A DNA stretch of 64,000 nt from Gibbula magus. Lineage: Eukaryota; Mollusca; Gastropoda; Trochida; Trochidae. Below are positions 50,530 to 62,064 of this stretch, in pieces. The notes under the pieces are model-generated. The model made no database searches. It was not told where the DNA came from and saw nothing but the letters and a program-made list of their open reading frames with translations. The position numbers and the translations under genes are program-made. Within the stretch, counting starts at the first letter, position 1. Each line of letters starts with the position of its first letter. The stretch spans positions 50,915,750 to 50,979,749 of the forward strand of contig OW388296.1 of the NCBI GenBank assembly GCA_936450465.1. The letters run 5' to 3'.

Positions 50530-51689
50530 CTAAGTATATCTCTCCTAGAAAGGTTATTTGTAGCGTCGGTGTGTCTGGTGATGAAATGGAACCTCTGTCT
50601 TCAGTGCTGGGGTGTTAAACTGACATTTGAAATTGTATCAATAAAAACAAATATTGCATCAGATGTTTCTCTTACAATGTATGTCATTGGCAACTGTTCA
50701 ATTGGATTTGTTCAAGGATGGGTTGTCGTTGGTGTTAAAGATACTGCAGTGTAATATTTATACAACTAGCGTAATACAGCTCCAAATTTGACGTCATAAT
50801 AGTGTGCAGTTGTGACTGATCAGAATAGTCATATCGCCAATGGTTTATGACTCGTGGAACTCTTCGTTTCAGTACCCTGTCGGAAATACACTTTATCAAT
50901 TTCGGCAAAATATTATACAGAAAACTAAACTTCCTTCGATAAACCGTGAGTGATTAAGTACATTACTCACTTTCGCTCGTTTAATAGGGAGACACGTGGC
51001 ATTCAACTATAGTTATCATTACTTCAGTTACAGTGTAAATAGCAGTTACTTCGCAGTCTTTGTTCAAATTCGGAAAAAAATGAATTGCAATACAAATGAC
51101 ATTTTTGGTGGATTCATTTTGTGTCCATTGATTTGATTCGATAATCCTTTCATTTGTGATAAGCCTCTTGTTTCCTTAGACCCTTTCTAAGTTAGTCCTT
51201 CAGAATGTAATAGGTATAACTATTTGGATCTATCGGAAGAGGGTCACCTTTATCAAAACTTTATCCTATCTGGTCAACTCATTCACTTTCCTGTTTTTCC
51301 TATTGACCGGAAATTACAGTTCTTTAATATTAACATCTGTACAATAAAATGGGACAATAGGTGGCGTTGAGTTGTCTACGAGACTAAGAGCAAACTTTGC
51401 CTAGTCGAGGAGTTTTTGTAATCACTTTGCCCTCTCAACGGATATCGTAATTGCTTTCCCAGTAAAAGAAAGAGTTAATTATTCCCTGAAGTTGGGGAGA
51501 GTCATAGAATTGGGTTTTCAATCAAATCCTTGAGAGTTAAAAAAAACTCCAGAATAATCGTGATTGAAATCAGACTAAGCAAGCTTATCTTAGATTACCT
51601 TTCTTTAATGGCTGCTTGCTGAGGCAGTCCTTCAACAGTATGCCATGCCGTGTTTTCCAAGTACTTATTAGAATGTAACAAAACATATT

Positions 51690-52110
51690 GAACTAAACAA
51701 CGTATTTTCTACTCGTTGTTGCATCTCTCGAACATCCATGTATGTTTTTGGTTATAACGCATTATAAAAAAACTGTCACGATTAACAACGTTGGATTATA
51801 TAGATGACATATTGTCTAATGAACGAAAAAACGTATTTTCTACCCGTTGTTACATGTACATCTCTCAAACATCCATGATGTATGAACATGTTTTTGATTT
51901 TATAACGCATTATAAAAAAAAACTGTCTCGAGTAACAACGTAGGATTATATAGATGACATTTTCTAATGAACGAAACAACGTATTTTCTACTCGTTGTTA
52001 CACGTACATCTCTCAAACATCCATGATGTATGAACATGTTTTTGGTTAAACATTTATAACGCATTATAAACACTGTTACGAGTAAAAACATTGGATTATA
52101 CAGATGACAT
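51690..52110. repeat. Three tandem units of ~131-148 bp
   Basis: Units start at about 51690, 51821 and 51969 with GAACNAAACAACGTATTTTC, and share CTCGTTGTTAC, CTCTCAAACATCCATG, AACGCATTATAAA and GGATTATATAGATGACAT. Two overlapping small - strand frames derive from the repeat and look non-coding. Confidence 0.85.
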
Positions 52111-52599
52111 ATTTTCCCTTGTACATGTTATGCATGTTTTGATAGACGTTTCAGAATGATATTTTCAGAAGGTTTAGCCACCATGAACCATGTTTGAGAA
52201 CTTGTAACAAAACCTTCAAATGCTGCTTTCGGTTTCAAAAGAGATGCTGTGGGAAATTTTTGCCTTTGAAGTTTCAATAACGTTTTTATGTATCAAATAT
52301 GCCAATGATGTATCAGACGATACTTCGTATGAACTAGGCAGTTTGATTCTTTGATAATTTGTTCTTTTAACAGTTTTCTCCATAAACACTCTCCAAATCA
52401 GCAAGCACTTAATCATGTGGATACGTTTGGTGTGTGATGTAAATGATACAATATGAACTCTAGCTGTGCAAATATCCATCTTGTTTGATCCACGAAAGGT
52501 TCTCAAACACTTGAAGGGTATATTAATTCCTGAAACATCGCCCTGGTATTATCTCCTTGCTATCAGTATGGCTGGTACCAACCTCTCCGATATCATAAA

Positions 52600-52870
52600 A
52601 CCTTCACAATCGAACTTCTCAAATTGTTTGCTGACGGCTCCAGGACCTGCTTCTAGAAGTGTCTGTAGTGCGACTCAATCAATGTTCATGCTATTTGCTC
52701 TTAATCTTTTTCATCTTCGCTCTCTCACCTCAAGCATTTGCTCATTACGTCACTGGAAACAAGTAGCAAATACTGCGCGTCATCCAAGGCAGAGAAGCGA
52801 CACCCCAGGTCATATGTGGTCTCAAGCGTTCGTGGTTCTCAAAAGAGGATTTTGATATCGATATTGTTTG
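52600..52870. repeat. Duplicated block B, copy 4
   Basis: TTTGCTGACGGCTCCAGGAC, TTTTTCATCTTCGCTCTCTC and ACCTCAAGCATTTGCTCATT. A 129-codon + frame (52466-52855) overlaps it. The other copies do not keep that frame and no known domain is visible, so I do not call a gene. Confidence 0.7.
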
Positions 52871-53964
52871 TGCTTGTATTGTTGGCAACATTGCATTTTT
52901 CGCATCGCTGGAAATGAAATCAAGATTATTTTTAGAGATATTAAGCTGAAATGTGGCGGCTTTGATTCCACCTCCTATAAAATATTCAACTGATGCTTCT
53001 AGCTATTTTAAAGGCGATTTTTGCTTGAAGAGAATATAACATAGTTTCAGTATATAAAGATGTTAGATCTCTTAAGATTAACACTGTTATAGGTTCACCG
53101 GCTTACTGTCTATTCTTGATAAAAGTGAATACCAACTGAGTAACTCAATGATTCTTAACTAGAATTAAATTTTCTGTTCTATAGTTATATAATACAGATT
53201 TTGAAATGATGGAATGTGACAAGGTGATACAATGGTATAGTGTATTTATATATGTTAGTTGTAGTTAACCTAGGTTTACATCATAATGATGTATGTATCA
53301 TAGTTGCTAAAGCAGGTGATAATTTGTTTCGGTTTACCAAGTAGTAGATAAAGTGTCAATGTATAACTTATTGTTGATTTTCGATATAATTGATAAACAG
53401 TATCATTATATATAGGACATGTAAACGGATTTTCATTGACGTTGAAATGCAGGCCCTTTTCTCAAAAGATTGTTCCTGAGCTATATGCGAGCTTAATTGT
53501 GTTTAGTCTGATAATCAAAAAGTCAAAATCTAAGTTAACAACAAAGTATCTCTCAAAAAAGAAATCTTGATGCTTTTTCAGTTTTGATGGATTGCATCGA
53601 CTTTCAAGGCCAGCAAAGGTGAACAGGTCACCAACTGAAAAAGCCCTTCAACAATCGTTTTGGAATTACAAGACCAAATGAGGTTCAATTTCATTCAATC
53701 TTGCAGACACTTGAAGTGCCGAGTTACCATTTACCTTCACCAAGCAGTATAATCGAAAGTATTTCCTAAAAAGAGGGGCGTTGTTCACAGCCTCAAGTAC
53801 AAATCAACTGCTCTGGTAGCCTGGACGTTGTTATATGGATGGGGAGTTCTAGTTTCTCATTAGCAGTTCAACAGTATCCATCAACTCAGCCCTCGATGAC
53901 ATATGGTGTGTGTTCATTATTTTCATTGAGGTTCTTCCGATCTGTGAAGCAACATCGGCGTCTA

Positions 53965-54070
53965 CAGGAGCTGCCGTAATTAATCCAATCAGAAAACAGT
54001 GCGACTTTCCTGCCGGCCTTTTATGCCGCGGAACTGTCATCCGATAGTGATTGATGGGTGTTGGTTTCTT
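53965..54070. repeat. Duplicated block C, degenerate copy 5
   Basis: GTAATTAATCCAATCAGAAA, GAACTGTCATCCGATAGTGA and TTGATGGGTG follow the block C order at low similarity. Confidence 0.45.
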
Positions 54071-55535
54071 AAGAAGTTGATACTGGAAGCATTACAATGA
54101 CACTTTAATTGTTCTGGGAAATGATTTAATTGCAAGCAATGATTTCATTTGGCAGCTTATCTATCACACACATTTTAATGTTTAGTCCTTCATCATTTAA
54201 CATTATACCATTTACTCATGTTCTAAAGCCATAATTTTGTTTTGAAATCCGTACTAAAGTTTAGCATTTTTCCAAATAATGATCCTTTGTATTTTGTTGT
54301 TCAGATAAGCGTTTATTGTCGTGTACTGAATTCAATTTGTTTCTACTCATACAATGTGACGCATCTGTTTTGAAGAATCATTCATCTCAGACAAGTACTC
54401 GTGTACAAGATGACAAATGGACAATATATTCGTTTAAAACTGTCACTGTTAGCTGGGCCACATTTGACCACAAGGCTGCTGTTAAATATGTTTCTAAATA
54501 TGTTTTATCTTAACTCAGAATCGCTACAGATGACCATAACTATGTATAAGTAAGTGTCATGCAATTGTTCTGTATAGTGAAGACTCGTCATCGAATACAG
54601 ATATGACATGATCTCGCTTGAATTCAGTGTAAATCATACGTAATCGAAACTCACATTCATCAAGTGTAACAGCGCAGAAAAAAAAGAAGGAAATGGCAAC
54701 CTCAAAATTGGCAATGACATCGGGGAGAAGAAAACCATTGCTGCCAAAGCATGCCTCATAAATAACGTGTTAATCTTTATTTCATCTCCGGTTTCATTTC
54801 ACTCTGTAATAGTGGACATCGAAACGGGGGAATGTTAGTTGAATATAAATCGTCTTTGTACCGAAATTGATAAAACCATAATTGAGTGAGATGAAAAAGG
54901 TGTCAAGAAAAACTCGCTTAGCTGAATAATGAATCTGTTGGATGAAATGAATTATTCTTTATAATTTAAATTTCTGGTGCGTTTTTTGCTTGGATGGCTT
55001 TAGATTAGAATATTATAAAAGATATGAAAAAGGTTGGCTTCGACGTGATCTCAGGTCTCAATTCTATACGGTAATTAGAATAGGTTTGGACATATATGAA
55101 GTGTACTTATTAAGTGCTTACTACACCATACATAGACCGTATGCTTGCGGCAATGTCTCCCTGTGATAAGTGCTTGGCTTTAAAGTTGTAAGTTCGAATC
55201 CATCGTTTCGAACCGTTGCAAACCTTTTTATAGTATCTTTAGCAGTGTGCTATACATATATTAATTTCTCTTCTCATTGAACGTTCGGGAAACATTGACA
55301 AACATGGATAAGTTAAAAGGATAATTTAACGCTTTGAATGCTGAACCACTTTTTTGGTCATGTCATTATCAATTAACGAATAGTCACTCATGCTTGAAAT
55401 GGTGTAAACATTGTCATTTCATTTCAGATATGTATTTGAGAGAACAATTAAAGTTGAAACAACAAACACAATGCATGTATTCTTCCCGACGGAACACAAT
55501 CATTCACTTATTCTGTTATTGTATGGATTTAATGA

Positions 55536-55842
55536 GGTGAGTTGAAGTTTAACGCCGCTTTCAAGAGTATTTCGCTTATATCGCGGCTGCTAGTATTTTG
55601 GCAGGAAGAAAGCCCGCAACGCAACGTGGCTATGCATTGCGTTGAAACCTGCGAGCATCGGCTGGAACTAGCGAACCATGGGTGGTACTAAGCTGAAATT
55701 CAGTGTAGCATTGCGCCCAAACCTTACTGCGTGTAGGACAGTTCTCTACTGCAGACAAAGTTGCCGTGCCCCTGACGGGATTCGAACCCTGACCTCTTGA
55801 TCCGAAGACGAACGCGCTAGCCACTGCGCTATCCCGCCCCTG
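55536..55842 (-). mobile_element. tRNA-derived SINE, full-length copy with target-site duplication
   Basis: This is the reverse-oriented counterpart of the SINE at 31.4 kb, starting GAGGTGAGTTGAAGTTTAAC and ending at the tRNA head (CTATCCCGCCCC). The flanking duplication GGATTTAATGA is seen at 55525-55535 and 55843-55853. It lies in the large intron between the 56384 and 48336 exons of the - strand gene and in the sense direction of that gene. Confidence 0.88.
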
Positions 55843-56383
55843 GGATTTAATGAACTTGCAAATAGAAACGAACTATGTCTATTCTTTTTAATACAATTGA
55901 TAGGACAAACGTTCTTCTATTGCAGAATCAAAGCTAAGTATATAAAACCCTGTATACATACGTAGGAGACGCAAATGAACCTCTCCCGGTACCTATTTAT
56001 ATCGTCATGTATACCGCATTCGGATCTGTTCTTAGACATTTGATGGCGAACGCCATTGATTTCATTACAGCCTCTGAAATATTTATCTATTAGGTTGTGG
56101 AATGGAAGAAAAATGAAGAGTTTTATCTGATAAAATAATGTAAGAACACCTGATACTAACATCACATTCCTTGAATACTCGTCAATGGTAGTATAAGCTG
56201 GATCCTCGGGCATTATTGAGATTTTATATCTCAGAGACAAATCAATAAAACAAAATCAGGAAGAAATGCATCCTGAAGACGTCCCTTCATCTGAATCATT
56301 TGTTGCCAGGTGCATGTTCGCCATTGATCCGCCTGAGATTGTTGAAAGAGTTCACATTGTGAGTAGGCATACCAAGCACTTAC

Positions 56384-56602
56384 TAGGATGTGGAGGGAAG
56401 AGAAGCTTCAGAGGGATAGTTGTTGAAGTCCCGGCACAGACAGGGGTAAACATGTAGCGGGATCTCCTCGACAAACGGTAGCAGGTCTCCAATATTGATG
56501 TGACCTCCTACTAGTGCTGTGAAGGGTCTCCTTGAACCTGTAACTCTTGATAGCTTCGGCACATTACATGCAAGATGATTGGTTTTTAAGAGGATCTCCG
56601 TT
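56384..56602 (-). CDS. Internal exon of an unrecognised cysteine-rich protein gene (exon n-2)
   Basis: On the - strand an open frame of 72 complete codons runs from an acceptor (TTCATAG, exon begins at 56602) to a strong donor GTAAGT (intron starts at 56383). It is phase 2 at both ends (219 nt = 1+72x3+2). The peptide starts TEILLKTNHLACNVPKLSRV, continues with GGHINIGDLLPFVEE and VYPCLCRDF, and ends SLPSTS. The frame is closed just upstream by a TAA, and an in-frame TAG straddles the donor, so the ORF fits the splice sites closely. Composition is clearly less AT-rich than its surroundings. The last two bases (TA) join the first base (C) of the exon at 48398 to give Tyr. There is no ATG, which is why ORF callers miss it. 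I do not recognise the family. The three cysteines and lack of a membrane segment suggest an extracellular protein, which is inference. Confidence 0.6.
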
Positions 56603-57330
56603 CTATGAATTTATAAAACATGAAAATAGAAGCATGGCTCAGTGGGTCATTAGTAGTTTCACGATTCATTGTATAAAGTTAAAGAACTAAAACAATTGAA
56701 ACATGCTAGAACAAGCAGTTGAAACTTGTTACCAATATGACATAATCATTTGCCAGAAATTATCAATTCAAAATTACAGGGAACAAAGCAGAGATCGTTG
56801 ATTTCGAGGAAATTTGGTGTCATCAATACGTAATATTATATATATGATACATGTACATCTATATATATAATATCATAGTAAAAAATTACATATTTTCGAA
56901 CCTGACTGCGAAGTTTAAGACAATGTCACTGTTGCACTGAGTAGGTTAACACGCATATTACCTTTGACAAGGTTACCAAAATCCACTGCATATTCCCTAG
57001 GAAAAGATGTATGTACACTATGAAAATCCGCTGAACAGTTTTCGATATCGGTTCTTGGAATATCCAACAAAAATAAAGATATTACCGATATTGCAAACTT
57101 TTGCCAGATTATGCGAGATTATGGCCTATATGCAACAAAGGTTGGGATGTAAGAACTGAGGGAAGAAACCTCTATGGGGAGAGAATACAAAATCCAATGA
57201 GTCCTTCGTCTTTCCTAGGGGAATTGTAAAGAACAGTTGTAGTGAACGGTTCTGTGATATCCCACTGACAAGTTTAACTTGAAGGTTTCCATGCTCTAAA
57301 ATTTCAAGAGCCAATGTACAACGTCATCCT

Positions 57331-57503
57331 TGATGAAGAAGACAAATATTTTATGGATGATCAACTTCTTTATTAACCATAGCGACGTTTCGGTATACAT
57401 GCAGATCCTTATACCGTTATCAAGCATTTAAGGATCTATACCGAAACGTCGCTATTGTTAATAAAGAAGTTGATCATCCATAAAATATCTGTCTTCTTCA
57501 TCA
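57331..57503. repeat. Long foldback element (MITE-like)
   Basis: Nearly perfect inverted arms of about 75 bases: left TGATGAAGAAGACAAATATT, and right ending CTGTCTTCTTCATCA. Each arm contains CGACGTTTCGGTAT or its complement. A single-arm relative (GCCGACGTTTCGGGGTATAT) is seen at 9078-9097. Confidence 0.8.
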
Positions 57504-58557
57504 CACCAACTTTTAGAATGCCTCTCAAACAGTCATCCTTGATCCCAACCCGCTAATTAAATATTCAGATATAGGGTTACAGCGGGATATAAGTTTTTAG
57601 ATGGAGACCGACCTGTGAAGAATGGCATAGCCTGAAGTATTACGTAGTCAGTGTGGGTAGTTGATGGATCGGCCTTGAGTTAGTTTTAGGTTGTGAGACA
57701 AGAGAGACCAGTTAAACATGACAAATGCCTAACCTCATGTTCTAGATAAGATGTCAATTCAAAATTATATTCGAAACAAATTCCATATGTATCGTGAAGG
57801 TTTTGCTGAATATTTCCAAAATCATGTAATCGTTAACACGAAGAAGACAAAATTAAAATTTGATCGTCCGGTCATATTTCATTATCTATTGCATTATCGG
57901 TTGTATATATCATTCGTATAGTATTATTTCATTAAAGATCTGTCAATACTTTAGACGTTAAGTCGATGATTTTAACAATTCATAGAGAATAATGATCAAC
58001 ATGATACCAAAGCCAAACACTAGCAGAACTTCTGTCTCCCTGTTAATTCCCAAGTGTAAGTTACAAACAAGCAAGTCATCACAAAAAAAAATCTGTTTCT
58101 ATCTAGCGTATACCACTTGTCATATGGCAAAGTGTACCTGACAAAAACGCGAAACAGCGAATTGTAATTACAAAACACCACAGTCGCCATGAGGCATTGT
58201 CTTGCAAAACTCAAATTTAAAAAAGTAAACTGAAGCAAAACAGCAAATACGACACTAATGTCATTACACTCTGAAGAATGCATTTTAAACGTAATAGAAT
58301 TATACTCTTTCTTCATCAGCAAAACCAATCTATTTGTGCACATTGTGTGCGCTAAAACCTTGTAATGGCGATGGTTATTTGATTACGTTGAACCAAGCAT
58401 TAATCGTTGTACTCCGTCAATGGCATTTCATGACTTAGGTGTCAACTTGTAACAAGTCTAAACAATACTTTCTTCATCTTCTATCGCTTTGGGAAAAAAG
58501 GACTAGTTCTGACATGACTCGTTGAAATTTTAAATGATAAAAAATGTACATAATATA

Positions 58558-59069
58558 TAAACTGAGGTACAAAAGAAAGTTTACACCTCAGTTGGTTTTA
58601 TCATATGTTTGATTTTCAATTACAAATATGTTAATATGTTTTCGAAGTCGTACTCTAAAACGGAAAAGTGCAGGCGTTTAGTCATCAACCAAGGAATACT
58701 TTTTTTTTAATTTGGGAAAAAATTAAATTTTAAATTCTTAAATTCTTCCAAAATTAATTTAGATAAAACTGTTCATCGACATATAAGACATCTGCTAAGT
58801 GAAACTCAATAAATGTGCCTCATTCTGCACACATTTACAACATTATAAACATGGTAGGGGTCATGTTGGTGCGCAAATGAGTGTATACACCTTGGTCCTT
58901 TCAGTGACTCTAACTCTGCATGTTTGAATTAAACGAGTATGATTGTTTGCCGAATCAGTCAACATTGAACATTAAATAATATCCCGGTTCTATCATATCA
59001 ATTTGTTTTGTTATTGTTACTGTATGAGTGAAACAATAGGGTGTAAAGTTTCTTTTGTACCACAGTTTA
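58558..59069. mobile_element. Related non-autonomous DNA transposon, ~510 bp, ~30-bp inverted ends
   Basis: The left TAAACTGAGGTACAAAAGAA (plus AGTTTACACC) and the right end (GGTGTAAAGTTTCTTTTGTA plus CCACAGTTTA) are inverted copies with a few mismatches. They share the ACAAAAGAAA core with the 27.6-kb element, so both belong to one superfamily. No transposase is present. Confidence 0.7.
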
Positions 59070-60025
59070 CATCTGTAACACGTACATGCATGTTTCAATA
59101 TTGTTAATAATATTCACCCAAAATAATTTAATTATAAATGGTTAACAAAATTGATTCAAACCACTTTCCCAATTCGTGATACGATTAACTTGTTAATTAT
59201 AATATACTAACATTTTGATCAAGAGTATTGCAAATACAGCTGAATCTAATCTACATTTAACAGATAAATTCTGATCTGATATATATTTGACAATATTTAT
59301 TATTTGTTACAATATTTGGATGTAAAATCATAACACATTTAATTGGTTTTGTGTATATACATGTATACCCGGTACTGCAAACTATCGCACTATTATAATG
59401 AGAAAACGGATTATTTGTCGTCTATTTGTCGTCCCGTAGTTGTTTTATAATACTATCAAACGAACATTGACTAAGTGTCGTTAGTATGCAACAGAGGTTA
59501 TGATCGAATTACTGAGCAACGATATCTCTGTAGGAAGAAAATGTTCACTGAAAACAGAATTTGCACAACAACATTAAACTAAGTGTTGTCGTAATGCTTG
59601 TAATGCTTTAGTTACACATTCCAGTAATAACATACTTTGAAAATATGTAAACACAATGGGAACTTCTGTTTTATTTTTACTAATAGAATGAAAATACCCG
59701 GGTTCTGAAATCAACTCCCTTCGACATTTTTTCGTTCAATATCTCTAAACCTTTCCACGTGATTTCGATACACATCGGTGTTAAGTACATGTACATTTAA
59801 GTGACCTGTACGTTATTATACTAATAGTTAACTGCTTATTTAGAATATAGGTGGTATTTTTTTCAAGTTTTAAATTTTTCATTTAAACAAGTTATTTAAG
59901 TATAAAATAGTTTTAAAACTAACTTATCCATAAAAACAAATTCAACAAATGTGCAAACTCTTTCGTACCATCGTCTGTAATGTTTTAATGTTTTGTAGGT
60001 CCCTCAACAAGAAGTTTTTTTTCAC

Positions 60026-60191
60026 TATAATCTAGTTAATTTCATTCCGCCAGATGAGTATTGTGAAGACTGAGAGTCGCAAATAACAGATGGGAAGGTA
60101 GTGGAGCCTTCAGGGACTCCGATTAGGATGTTAATGATATTGCTCTTGGAAGCAAAAAAATCATCTTCTCTGATCTTTAAAAATATGTCAT
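60026..60191 (-). CDS. Candidate exon or 3'-terminal exon, - strand, unassigned
   Basis: After a strong acceptor (TTTTTTGCAG; first base 60191) a - strand frame runs 54 codons: DIFLKIREDDFFASK, then NILIGVPEGSTTFPSV and ICDSQSSQYSSGGMKLTRL. It either stops at TAG (60024-60026) or is spliced by a donor GTGAAA that splits that TAG (phase 1 to 2). Its phases do not fit directly between 62065-62261 and 56384-56602, so it would belong to another transcript or need a further exon. GVPEGS resembles a reverse-transcriptase motif, but the order and surroundings do not match a LINE. Function unknown. Confidence 0.28.
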
Positions 60192-60749
60192 CTGCAAAAA
60201 ACATCATCCACTTATTGCCAACCCATGACATTTACCAGAAGGAGCTCATCTTAGCTTTTGGGATTTAATTTTGAATTGAAATTCTGTGTTTTTAAAATTT
60301 GAAAATATGTAAGCTGTGCATTTTCTAAAAGAAAAATTTTCAATCTTCCATTCCCAGGGAAAAAAAGGTTTTCATTTAAGAAAATGAATAATTATTATAT
60401 TTTGTAACTTAAGCACAATCAATCAGGTAAGTTTTTATGATTAATCGCGTATAATGCAGTATGTTTTAATATTGTGTAATGTACATGATATTAATGTTAT
60501 TACAATTTCCTGAAGAACGCACATTTGGTCGGAAGATATAAGTAAATTGCGCAGGAATAGGTGTCAATGTCAATTGAGCATGTCAGATATATTTGCCAGA
60601 CGTTGATATTCATAAAATGATACAAAGTCAGTTCAAAGTACAATTGTTGACAACAGGTACATTATTCATTTCCCAAAGATCAGTTAACAATCATTTATGC
60701 AAATAAATTCTTAACTTAGCATTACTATCACTTTAATTCTCGACGAGGA

Positions 60750-60830
60750 ATCAGTAGTCTAGTGGATAAGCTGTTGATACACTCAGTGCTGGCGATTAGT
60801 GTCTCACGCGTAAAAGGAAATTGCACTGTT
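60750..60830 (+). repeat. tRNA-like SINE head remnant
   Basis: CAGTAGTCTAGTGGATAAGC resembles a tRNA D-arm/box A and is followed by TGGCGATTAGTGTCTCACG in place of an intact anticodon/T-arm. No box B is readable, so this is not a tRNA gene. Confidence 0.3.
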
Positions 60831-61053
60831 GCAGGTAGTATAGAGCAAATATAGCATAGTTACATTTATTACATCTATTCACTATCTAAAAGGCATATAT
60901 AAGTTGTTAGTGTTGTGGGTGTTTTTAAAGCCGTGACGAATTATAAGTTGGGAAGAATTTTGGAATAAGTTAAGTTAGAGATGGGAGGCGGGAAGGGGGT
61001 AAGTTTTAAGATTTGTATGCAGTTTTATGTTTATCCTTGATGTATGTTTGTAA

Positions 61054-61338
<285 letters not shown>

Positions 61339-61450
61339 TAATCTTTTGTATTGTTTTATAATCATTATAAAATACACCGACGTCGTGCTATTGTTCAGTG
61401 ACATTCTTATTCAGTATATGGGACGAAACAAGTTCAGGATGTTGAATTTT

Positions 61451-61745
61451 TAGCTTATTTGGTTACATGGGGTTGTGACATGACAATATGTCTGGTGTCT
61501 GTCCGTACGTCCGTCCGTACACATTTAGCTGTAGAGAGCTGAACTCTTGTGTAAGACTCCTTTTTCCAATGGCTAAATTAAAGATTTGATGACTCTGTGG
61601 CCTCAAATAAGGGTCATAGGGTCAGCGTTTTTTTAGCCTATTTTCATTTCAAGTACAAACAACCCTTTAAAAAGCTGAAATTGTATGTACAGTTTCCCAA
61701 AGCAATAAGGGTTATAAGTGTGAATAAATAACTTTAAACTTTAAA
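61451..61745 (+). mobile_element. Decayed copy of the 41.9-kb element inside the mGluR gene
   Basis: TTTAGCTTATTTGGTTACAT, GTCCGTACGTCCGTCCGTAC, GAGAGCTGAACTCTTGTGTA and AGGGTCATAGGGTCAGCG match the family in + orientation. It starts about 120 bases after the mGluR exon donor. Confidence 0.55.
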
Positions 61746-62064
61746 TAAATCCCTGACTTGTTTTGTTCAGTATATATAGGATAAACGTCTGGTTGCAATT
61801 TTCTGGCACGAAAGGGCATTCCGGCTGAATCATTTGGCTTACTTACAGAACATGCTTTGAGTTTGAATCACTTTTAGTTTGTCATTAGTTCTATTTATTT
61901 GTAGGGTACGGCACTCCGGCGATCGTAAAATGTCACACAATTGCAAGTTACTGTCGGAAACGACCGTCGCATCAAACGCTAAAACCCAGTCGACTTTAGT
62001 TACCGACTAGTTAATGTGTTGGCTTTCAGAACGTGTTATTAAACGTCTAGTCCTACCTAATTAC

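Larger units (their letters stand above)
48399..56383 (-). other. Putative intron of the cysteine-rich gene
   Basis: About 8 kb with a MITE piece (49011), CRE-like cluster and foldback (49996-50529), tandem repeat (51690), blocks B and C (52600, 53965) and a SINE (55536). One possible small exon at 54407-54478 is discussed in findings. Confidence 0.4.

Noticed and set aside
52466..52855. 129-codon + strand frame, one of the longest non-LINE frames
   Set aside because: It overlaps duplicated block B copy 4, the frame is not kept in the other three copies, and no domain, signal peptide or splice logic is visible.
55185..55215. Box B-like GTAAGTTCGAATCCATC, and a similar site near 30290
   Set aside because: No matching box A or cloverleaf; too little for a tRNA or SINE call.
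58020..58343. 107-codon - strand frame rich in Phe, Leu and Cys
   Set aside because: No family features; composition is what AT-rich DNA gives by chance. A different frame over its 3' part is noted in findings.
61905..61990. + strand segment after TATTTATTTGTAG reading GYGTPAIVKCHTIASYCRKR, considered as the next mGluR exon
   Set aside because: It does not resemble the sequence that follows KHAG in mGluRs and ends in a stop without a donor.
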